Source: Thermoplasmata archaeon (lineage in GTDB: Archaea; Thermoplasmatota; Thermoplasmata; Lutacidiplasmatales; UBA184). From it: 17,907 nt of DNA. The stretch is taken from assembly GCA_030044695.1 (NCBI GenBank), contig JASIDM010000024.1, positions 1 through 17,907 on the forward strand, read 5' to 3'. Below are positions 13,021 to 17,907 of the stretch, piece after piece. Position 1 is the first letter of the stretch, and each line of letters starts with the position of its first letter. Position numbers and translations under genes: made by a program. The notes under the pieces are model-generated. The model was not told the DNA's origin, did not search any database, and worked only from the letters and a program-made list of their open reading frames with translations.

Positions 13021-13572
13021 GTGACGACCCTCGAGGGCCAGGGGATCCGCCTCCGACCGGTCGCCCCGAACGACCTCGAGGGGATCTTCGCCTGGTACAA
13101 CGACCCGGAGATCGTCGCGCCGTACGACCGGTTCGCCGTCGATACGTTCGACGACCTCGCCCGTTCCGTGGACGGGGCGGTCCGGGACCCGACGTCGCTC
13201 GCCCCGAGGTTCGTCGTGGAGACCCTCGCCCCGGTCGAGGTCGTGGGGGTCGTCGGGCACTACCGTGCCCACCCGGTCCTCGAGTACGTGGACGTCTGGT
13301 ACGTCCTCGGCAAGCGCGAGGTCCGGGGCCGCGGGTTCGGCCGCGAGGCGGTCCGGCTCCTGGTCGAGCACCTCTTCGCCACGGAGACGGTCGAGCGGGT
13401 CGGCGCGACGTGCGACGTGGAGAACGTGCCGTCGGTCCGGCTGCTCGAGGGGCTTCGGTTCCGCCGGGAGGGGACGCTCCGATCCGCCCTGTTCCACCAC
13501 GGGCGATGGCACGACATCCACGTCTACGGGCTCACGCGGTCGGAGCGGACGGCGGGCCCCCCGTCAGGGTGA
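13021..13572 (+). CDS. GNAT-family N-acetyltransferase (RimJ/RimL-like)
   Basis: A 183-residue acetyl-CoA-dependent acetyltransferase. The family opening IRLRPVAPNDLEGIFAWYNDPE (9-30) is typical of the RimJ/RimL group, which acetylates N-terminal residues of ribosomal proteins, spermidine or antibiotics. The acetyl-CoA pyrophosphate-binding turn is REVRGRGFGREAVRLL (99-114). The later CDVENVPSVRLLEGLRFRREGTLR (131-154) is motif B, and the terminal strand HDIHVYGL closes the fold. GTG start at 13021, 6 bases after the winged-helix stop. The last 41 bases overlap the convergent alaX gene end, affecting only the disordered tails of both proteins. The substrate is not predictable. Confidence 0.9.
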   Translation: MTTLEGQGIRLRPVAPNDLEGIFAWYNDPEIVAPYDRFAVDTFDDLARSVDGAVRDPTSLAPRFVVETLAPVEVVGVVGHYRAHPVLEYVDVWYVLGKREVRGRGFGREAVRLLVEHLFATETVERVGATCDVENVPSVRLLEGLRFRREGTLRSALFHHGRWHDIHVYGLTRSERTAGPPSG

Positions 13573-14290
13573 AGACCAGGCGGCTTCCCCCGTCGCCGAG
13601 CGGCATCGGCGCCTCGAACGCGACGCGGCCGATCTCCCCCGTGGAACGCAGGTGGGTCCCGCCGCACGGGCAGAGGTCGAACCCCTCGATCTCCACGACG
13701 CGGACCGGATCGACCTGGGGCGGGAGCGGCACGAGGCCCGAGCGCTCGGAGAGGGGGTGGCGCTCCCATTCGGCCCGAGGGAGATGGCGGATCGTCACCG
13801 CCCTCGGGGGGGCCTCCGCCGCGTGCAGGTCGTCGGCGAGGAGGGGCAGGAGCCCCTCGTCGACCGGTCCGTCGAGCTCGAGGATGGCCCGCGAGCTCGA
13901 GAAGCTCGCCTTGCGCGTGCGCCGCCCGGTCCGGGCGAACGCCCGGCCGCTCACGAAGTGCTGGGCGGTGTGCAGGCGCATGTGGTCGTACCGTCGCGTC
14001 CAATCCAGGACCCCCTCGAGCTCCTCCCCGAGCTGAAGGTCGATCCGGCCCCGGGCTCCTCCACGGAACCGGTGGCGCACGGCCGGCCCGGACTTGGTCA
14101 CCTCGACGACCTCGACCCGGTCCCCGTCCGGGCGCCCGAGGGTCCCGCGGTCGCACGGCTGCCCCCCTCCCGTCGGGTAGAAGTACGTGCGATCGAGCAC
14201 GACGCCGCCGGGCGGCAGGGCGACGACCTTCGCCCGGAACTGGCGGACGTACGCCGCGTCCATCGTCGGGAGATAGGCGAGCTCGGTCAT
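13532..14290 (-). CDS. alaX: AlaX, trans-acting alanyl-tRNA editing protein
   Basis: A 252-residue free-standing editing domain that hydrolyses Ser-tRNA-Ala or Gly-tRNA-Ala mischarged by alanyl-tRNA synthetase, protecting translation accuracy in the cytoplasm. It has the N-terminal beta-barrel part of medium AlaX forms, with RTYFYPTGGGQPCDRG (34-49). The zinc site is complete: H103-x-x-x-H107 in DHMRLHTAQH, and C209 and H213 in CPCGGTH (207-213). The ATG at 14290 lies 25 bases after a TATA-like element, so it is probably leaderless; an internal Met10 is an alternative start. The gene stands alone on its strand and converges on the GNAT gene, overlapping it by 41 bases. A very large open frame continuing upstream is a shadow of PCNA. 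Confidence 0.95.
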   Translation of the reverse strand: MTELAYLPTMDAAYVRQFRAKVVALPPGGVVLDRTYFYPTGGGQPCDRGTLGRPDGDRVEVVEVTKSGPAVRHRFRGGARGRIDLQLGEELEGVLDWTRRYDHMRLHTAQHFVSGRAFARTGRRTRKASFSSSRAILELDGPVDEGLLPLLADDLHAAEAPPRAVTIRHLPRAEWERHPLSERSGLVPLPPQVDPVRVVEIEGFDLCPCGGTHLRSTGEIGRVAFEAPMPLGDGGSRLVFTLTGGPPSAPTA

Positions 14291-14310
14291 CCACGGGCCA
14301 ACGTCCGCGA

Positions 14311-14319
14311 GAGAAAACC
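14311..14319 (-). promoter_or_regulatory. TATA-like promoter element of alaX
   Basis: On the minus strand it reads GGTTTTCTC, centred about 25 bases before the ATG at 14290, as expected for a leaderless mRNA. Confidence 0.45.
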
Positions 14320-14347
14320 CGTTCCGCTCGCCGAGCGTCCAAGCAAC

Positions 14348-14355
14348 CCTTTTAG
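14348..14355 (+). promoter_or_regulatory. TATA-like promoter element of the PCNA gene
   Basis: CCTTTTAG, centred about 36 bases before the GTG at 14388. Transcription should start near 14377, downstream of the other in-frame GTG at 14367, so it favours the start at 14388. It lies back-to-back with the alaX promoter about 30 bases away. Confidence 0.5.
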
Positions 14356-14387
14356 AGGGGACCGATGTGCCGCGCCGAGGCGTCTCG

Positions 14388-15119
14388 GTGTTCAAGCTGC
14401 GCGTCAAGATGGAGGTCCTCCGCGAGCTCGTGGAGGTCGTCTCCACCCTCGTCAGCGAGGTCAAGCTCGGCATCTCCAAGGACGGGCTCGAGGCGAAGGC
14501 CGTCGACCCGTCGCACGTCGCGATGCTGGTCCTCAAGCTCCAGAAGGCCGCCTTCGACGAGTTCACCGGGGAACCGACCGAGATCGGCGTCGACGTCGAG
14601 AAGCTGAAGGAGGTGCTGCGGCTCTCCAAGCCGGGCGACGTCCTCGAGCTGCAGTACGACGGCAAGAACCGCCTCGTCGCGAGCGTCGGCCGCGTCACCC
14701 GGCAGATGGCGATCGTCGACCCCGCGAGCATCACCGACCCGAAGGTCCCGAACGTCGCCCCGCCCGCCACGGTCGTCGTCCGGACCGAGGACCTCCGCCA
14801 GGGGATCCGGGGCAGCGAGAGCTTCACCGACCACGTGACGCTGACCCTCGAGCCCGAGGCGTTCACCATGCACTCCGAGGGCGACACCGACCGCCTCGAC
14901 CTGCGGATCCCCAAGGAGACGCTGCCCCGGCTCGAGGTCAAGGAGTCGGTGAAGAGCATGTACCCGCTCGATTTCTTCTCGGCGATGGTGAAGGCGATCG
15001 GCGCCGAGGAGGCGACCCTCCACGTCGGCAACGAGTACCCCCTCAAGATCGAGTTCGCGATGGGCAGCGGCCGCGGGGACGCGCGGTACCTCCTCGCGCC
15101 CCGCGTCGAAGAGGACTAG
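14388..15119 (+). CDS. pcn: DNA polymerase sliding clamp (PCNA)
   Basis: The 243-residue ring-forming processivity factor for DNA polymerase, ligase and other replication and repair enzymes. Conserved features include ISKDGLEAKAVDPSHVAML (29-47), FDEFTGEPTEIGVDV (56-70), LEVKESVKSMYPLDFFSAMVKA (182-203, second half) and the C-terminal YPLKIEF (217-223) and YLLAPRVEE (234-242), the latter typical of archaeal PCNA ends. The acidic, glycine-poor linker between the two clamp domains lies around 111-130. I chose the GTG at 14388, giving MFKLRVKM and a length close to other archaeal clamps (about 245). The GTG at 14367 would add 7 residues (MPRRGVS), but that start lies upstream of the inferred transcription start. 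The gene has its own promoter and is followed by an independent thiolase gene. Confidence 0.97.
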   Translation: MFKLRVKMEVLRELVEVVSTLVSEVKLGISKDGLEAKAVDPSHVAMLVLKLQKAAFDEFTGEPTEIGVDVEKLKEVLRLSKPGDVLELQYDGKNRLVASVGRVTRQMAIVDPASITDPKVPNVAPPATVVVRTEDLRQGIRGSESFTDHVTLTLEPEAFTMHSEGDTDRLDLRIPKETLPRLEVKESVKSMYPLDFFSAMVKAIGAEEATLHVGNEYPLKIEFAMGSGRGDARYLLAPRVEED

Positions 15120-15154
15120 CGGCGCCCCACGACCCCGCGTCCGCGGGGCGAGAA

Positions 15155-15162
15155 CGTTTTGA
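15155..15162 (+). promoter_or_regulatory. TATA-like promoter element of the thiolase gene
   Basis: CGTTTTGA, centred about 31 bases before the ATG at 15189; the leader would be about 5 bases. It overlaps an in-frame TTG at 15159, which is therefore unlikely to be a start. Confidence 0.45.
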
Positions 15163-15188
15163 CCCACGGCCGGGCTCCCCGCCTCCCC

Positions 15189-16394
15189 ATGGTGGAACGC
15201 CCGGCCCCTCGCGTGGCGGTGCTCGCCGGGGCCCGGACCCCGATCGGGCGGTTCGGCGGCTCCCTGAAGGGCTACCGGGGACCGGAGCTCGGGGCGGTGG
15301 CGGCCGGGGCGGCGCTCGCCCGGGCCCGTGTCGCGCCTTCGGAGGTCGAGGAGGTCGTCTTCGGCGAGGCGATCCAGGCCGGGGTCGGGCAGAACCCGGC
15401 CCGTCAGGTGCTGCGGGCCGTAGGGGTCCCGGACCGCGTGGGCGCCGTGACGGTGAACATGGTCTGCGGCTCGGGGATGAAGGCGCTCGCGCTCGGCTCG
15501 GCGCTCATCCGGGCCGGTGACTTCGACCGGGTCCTCGTCGGAGGGATGGAGAGCATGTCCGGCGCCCCGTTCCTTGTCGACGCGGGCGTGCGCTGGGGGG
15601 TCCGGCCCGGATCTCGCGCGCTGGACGACGCGATGCAGCGCGATGCGTTGATCGATGCCTACGACGAGCACGAGCTGATGGGGCTCACCGGCGAGCGCGT
15701 CGCCGAAAAGCTGCGGCTGACGCGCGAGGAGATCGACCGCTTCGCCCTCCAGAGCCATCGGCGCGCCTCGGCGGCCGTCGCCAGCGGGGTGTTCGATGCC
15801 GAGATCGCCCCCGTGCCGTCGGACGCGAGACGGGGGTCCCCCGGTCTCGCGCGGGACGAGGCTCCGCGGTCCGACTCGACGCCGGAGGGGCTGGCCCGGC
15901 TGCCCCCGGTCTTCAAGCCGGGGGGCCTCCTCACGGCCGGGAACTCCTCGAAGCTCGCCGACGGGGCGGCCGCGCTCGTCCTGGCGAGCGAGCGGGAGGT
16001 CGCTCGCCGCGGGGCCCGCCCGCTCGCGTGGGTCCACTCGCTCGGCGAGAGCGGGGTCGCTCCGCGCGACGTGATGGAGGCGCCGATCCCGACGGTCCGC
16101 GAACACCTCGGCCGCACGGGCCTCCGTCCCGGCGACTTCGACCGGGTCGAGCACAACGAGGCGTACGCCTCGGCGTCGATCGCCGTGCAGCGGGCGTTCG
16201 AGTTCCCGGACGACCGCTTCAACGTCCACGGCGGGGCGATCGCCCTCGGCCACCCGATCGGGGCGAGCGGGGCGCGCATCGTCGTCACCCTCGCCTACGA
16301 GCTGGAACGGTCGAACGGACACCTCGGGCTGGCGACCCTGTGCATGGGGGGCGGCAACGGCCTCAGCGTCGTCCTCGAACGGGACCGGCGCTAA
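15189..16394 (+). CDS. Acetyl-CoA C-acyltransferase (thiolase)
   Basis: A 401-residue thiolase that condenses or cleaves acyl-CoA (acetoacetyl-CoA or 3-ketoacyl-CoA). All catalytic elements are present: C93 in VNMVCGSGMKAL (89-100), the NEAYA loop (323-327, usually NEAFA), H355 in GGAIALGHPIGASG (348-361) and C385 in CMGGGNG (385-391). The N-terminal AVLAGARTPIGRFGG and the MGLTGERVAEK stretch (164-174) match the bacterial-type AtoB/PhaA thiolases rather than the shorter archaeal SCP-x type paired with a DUF35 protein; no DUF35 gene is seen nearby. Length is normal. It may serve the mevalonate pathway, ketone or fatty-acid breakdown. The ATG at 15189 follows a TATA-like element. Its stop overlaps the convergent CysRS-like stop by 4 bases. 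Confidence 0.94.
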   Translation: MVERPAPRVAVLAGARTPIGRFGGSLKGYRGPELGAVAAGAALARARVAPSEVEEVVFGEAIQAGVGQNPARQVLRAVGVPDRVGAVTVNMVCGSGMKALALGSALIRAGDFDRVLVGGMESMSGAPFLVDAGVRWGVRPGSRALDDAMQRDALIDAYDEHELMGLTGERVAEKLRLTREEIDRFALQSHRRASAAVASGVFDAEIAPVPSDARRGSPGLARDEAPRSDSTPEGLARLPPVFKPGGLLTAGNSSKLADGAAALVLASEREVARRGARPLAWVHSLGESGVAPRDVMEAPIPTVREHLGRTGLRPGDFDRVEHNEAYASASIAVQRAFEFPDDRFNVHGGAIALGHPIGASGARIVVTLAYELERSNGHLGLATLCMGGGNGLSVVLERDRR

Positions 16395-17605
16395 CCGATC
16401 GCGATCCCGAGCCTCGTCTCGATCTCGCGAAGCGCTTCGCGGGCGGCGGGCCGGTCCCCCCGGGGCAGGCCGGCCGGCGAGGCGCCGATCTCGGCGGCGA
16501 AGGCGCGGAGCTCGGCCAGGACCCGCTCCGTGGCGAGGCCGTCCAGCAGCGCCTGACGGACCGTCCGGGCCAGGCGCTGCGCGCGAGCCGCGCCGAGGCG
16601 GCCCCCGCCGTCGGAGGCCAGCCACGCGCGCACGGTGGAGCGGAGCAGGTCGAGCTCGGCCCGGGCCGCCTGGGCGGCCGCGTCGTCCCACGCGAACCGG
16701 TCCCGGTACGGTCGTCCGAGCAGGTGCCACCGGAGCGCGGGGGCCCCGAGGAGCTTCAGCGCTGTCCGCAACGGCACCAGGTTGCCGACGGACTTGGACA
16801 TCTTCGAGCCGTGCTGCAGCACGAGCCCGAGGTGGACGAACACCGGCGAGAACGGGACGCCGCGCAGGGAGAGCGAGATCTCGTTCTCGGCGTAATGGTG
16901 GGGGTAGACGAGGTCCCGGCCCCCACCGTGGAGGTCGACGGGGACCCCGACGAGATCGGAGGCCATGGCGAAGCATTGCAGGTGCCAGCCCGGCGCCCCG
17001 CGCCCCCACGGGCTCGGCCAGTTGGGCAGCGGAGGCTCGAGCCGCTTCCAGACGAGGAACGACCGCTCGCCGTCGTGGGGGGTCCCGAACGGGTGGCCCG
17101 GCTCGACGACGGCGTGGCGGGCCAGGTCGGCGTCGGTGAGGAAGTTCTCGCCCCGGGCCCGCTCGGGGGCCTCGTAGCGCCACTCCCCGTCCAGCCGGTG
17201 GACCCGCCCGGTCTTCTCGAGGGCCCGGGCGAGGCGCACGATCTGGGGGACGTACTCGCTGGCGCGGGGCCGGAACGTCGGCGGGAGGTTGCCGAACTCC
17301 TTGAGGTCCTGGAAGAAGCCGTGCTCCTCCGCGCGGGCGAGGGCGCGGGAGCTGACCCCGAGCGTCTGGGCCCGGACGTCGATCTTGTCCTCGAGGTCGG
17401 TGACGTTCATCACGTGGCGGACGCGAAGCCCCTCGGCCTCGAGGGTCCGGCGCGCGACGTCGAAGTACAGGTAGGTCCGGGCGTGCCCGACGTGGGCGGC
17501 GTCGTAGACCGTCGGGCCGCAGACGTACATGCCGAGGGTGCGACCCCGGCGGGGCCGGACGGCTCGCGGCCGCTCCGTGAGCGAGTCGACGAGCCGGAGC
17601 TCCAT
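16391..17605 (-). CDS. cysS: Cysteinyl-tRNA synthetase-like protein, short C-terminus
   Basis: A 404-residue class I synthetase catalytic domain of the CysRS type, which activates cysteine with ATP. Motifs: MYVCGPTVYDAAHVGHARTY (26-45, containing HVGH 38-41), zinc ligands C29, C211 (WHLQCFAM), H236 and E240 (PHHYAEN), DLHGGGRDLVYP (224-235) and KMSKS (268-272). The zinc ligand spacing follows E. coli CysRS with a constant offset. Only about 130 residues follow KMSKS, versus about 190 in E. coli, so the anticodon-binding domain is missing or very small. A tRNA synthetase is the simplest reading, but a CysRS paralogue that ligates cysteine to a small molecule, as MshC does, also has this length. 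The ATG at 17605 lies 29 bases after a TATA-like element. Confidence 0.88.
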   Translation of the reverse strand: MELRLVDSLTERPRAVRPRRGRTLGMYVCGPTVYDAAHVGHARTYLYFDVARRTLEAEGLRVRHVMNVTDLEDKIDVRAQTLGVSSRALARAEEHGFFQDLKEFGNLPPTFRPRASEYVPQIVRLARALEKTGRVHRLDGEWRYEAPERARGENFLTDADLARHAVVEPGHPFGTPHDGERSFLVWKRLEPPLPNWPSPWGRGAPGWHLQCFAMASDLVGVPVDLHGGGRDLVYPHHYAENEISLSLRGVPFSPVFVHLGLVLQHGSKMSKSVGNLVPLRTALKLLGAPALRWHLLGRPYRDRFAWDDAAAQAARAELDLLRSTVRAWLASDGGGRLGAARAQRLARTVRQALLDGLATERVLAELRAFAAEIGASPAGLPRGDRPAAREALREIETRLGIAIG

Positions 17606-17630
17606 CGCCGGCGCTCCGGCGGATGCCCGC

Positions 17631-17638
17631 GCTTAACC
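17631..17638 (-). promoter_or_regulatory. TATA-like promoter element of the CysRS-like gene
   Basis: On the minus strand it reads GGTTAAGC, centred about 29 bases before the ATG at 17605, implying a near-leaderless mRNA. It shares the core GGTTAAG with the element at 241-248. Confidence 0.45.
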
Positions 17639-17773
17639 GTTGCACCCAAGAGGTCGGCCCCGGCCCCGGGCTCGGAGGGTCGCCGCGGGGGCCCCGGCGC
17701 CGGTCCCTCCGCGAGCCCCCCCGGACGGCGGTCGTCAACCTGAAGAGGGCGGCCCGGGTCGGCGCGGGGCCGA

Positions 17774-17907
17774 ATGGAAACCCTCTACCTGCTCTGCGAG
17801 ACGGATGTCGGGCGGCTGGACGACGTCCTGCGTCGGCTGAAGGCGGTCCCCGGGGTCACCGAGGTGGAGGCCGTGACGGGGCCGTTCGACCTCATCGTCA
17901 AGGTCCA
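17774..17907 (+). CDS. Lrp/AsnC ligand-binding (RAM) domain protein, N-terminal part
   Basis: The first 44 residues of a protein cut by the window end. The sequence METLYLLCETDVGRLDDVLR and then LKAVPGVTEVEAVTGPFDLIVKV matches the start of the RAM domain of Lrp/AsnC regulators. The GV-x-x-V-x-x-VTGPFDLIVKV stretch is the typical core. No DNA-binding helix-turn-helix precedes it, so it is the stand-alone type common in archaea, usually about 75-80 residues. Such proteins bind amino acids and form oligomers or hetero-complexes with full-length Lrp regulators. The ATG at 17774 is followed directly by the first beta strand. No strong TATA element is visible; a weak CCTGAAGAG patch near 17740 is the best candidate. 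Its divergence from the CysRS-like gene could indicate amino-acid-linked control, which is speculative. Confidence 0.85.
   Translation, partial: METLYLLCETDVGRLDDVLRRLKAVPGVTEVEAVTGPFDLIVKV

Noticed and set aside
15133..15148. A CCCCGC-GTCC-GCGGGG hairpin after PCNA, as a terminator
   Set aside because: There is no T-tract directly after it, and the TATA-like element of the thiolase gene follows. Such 6-bp G/C stems are common by chance at this GC content.
13265..15520. A 751-codon open frame on the plus strand
   Set aside because: A shadow of GNAT, AlaX, PCNA and thiolase; its product is Arg/Gly/Pro-rich with no recognisable domain.
14352..17738. A 1128-codon open frame on the minus strand across PCNA, thiolase and CysRS
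   Set aside because: It is a GC-rich shadow: the translation is low-complexity Arg/Gly/Pro/Asp text, and three clearly recognisable genes occupy the same DNA in other frames.
1..17907. tRNA genes, CRISPR arrays, insertion sequences and long repeats
   Set aside because: I looked for the GGTTCGA-type T-loop, spaced direct repeats, transposase motifs and terminal inverted repeats by eye and found none that held up; a covariance-model tRNA search would settle the RNA part.

Overview
This is a gene-dense stretch of a very GC-rich (about 70% by eye) archaeal chromosome. The archaeal assignment rests on information-processing genes seen directly: ribosomal protein S6e, translation initiation factor aIF2 gamma, PCNA, a stand-alone Lrp/AsnC ligand-binding (RAM) protein, an archaeal-type class III prepilin peptidase and an aKMT-type lysine methyltransferase. 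Short A/T islands that look like TATA boxes sit about 24-47 bases before most first genes, so most mRNAs should be leaderless or short-leadered. About half of the starts are GTG. I infer a high-GC member of Thermoplasmatota or a related euryarchaeal lineage, but nothing in the window proves the phylum.

Layout. 1-964: the start of an unknown acidic protein (minus) diverges from a kynurenine-formamidase-like cyclase (plus). 987-2775 (minus): a tightly overlapped translation operon, S6e - aIF2 gamma - Trm112-like zinc protein. 2951-3868 (plus): the prepilin peptidase. 3891-6387 (minus): an alkaline-phosphatase-superfamily enzyme with Thr in the sulfatase nucleophile position, and a TylF-like O-methyltransferase. 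6539-7789 (plus): an FKBP-type prolyl isomerase followed by two tiny single-pass membrane proteins. 7739-9717 (minus): cobalamin-binding subunit of methylmalonyl-CoA mutase - MeaB GTPase - membrane-anchored lysine methyltransferase. 9852-12300 (minus): sugar-nucleotide epimerase - family 2 glycosyltransferase - P-loop kinase-like protein. 12383-13572 (plus): a 74-residue unknown, a winged-helix protein and a GNAT acetyltransferase. 13532-14290 (minus): AlaX, which edits mischarged tRNA-Ala. 14388-16394 (plus): PCNA and a thiolase. 16391-17605 (minus): a short cysteinyl-tRNA synthetase-like protein. 17774-17907 (plus): the start of the RAM protein.

How the genes work together. Three themes recur: translation (S6e, aIF2 gamma, Trm112-like, AlaX, CysRS-like), acyl-CoA metabolism (mutase subunit, MeaB, thiolase) and surface glycan or envelope work (epimerase, glycosyltransferase, TylF-like methyltransferase, phosphatase/sulfatase-fold enzyme, prepilin peptidase). 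Packing is extreme: ATGA/GTGA start-stop overlaps join operon partners, and three convergent pairs overlap at their 3' ends. I see no CRISPR array, insertion sequence, tRNA or rRNA. No gap between genes exceeds about 175 bases. I do not see a clearly new defence or mobile system. The most unusual items are the membrane-anchored methyltransferase in the mutase operon, the 74-residue/winged-helix pair behind a shared TATA box, the tandem microproteins, and the CysRS-like protein without a normal C-terminal domain.
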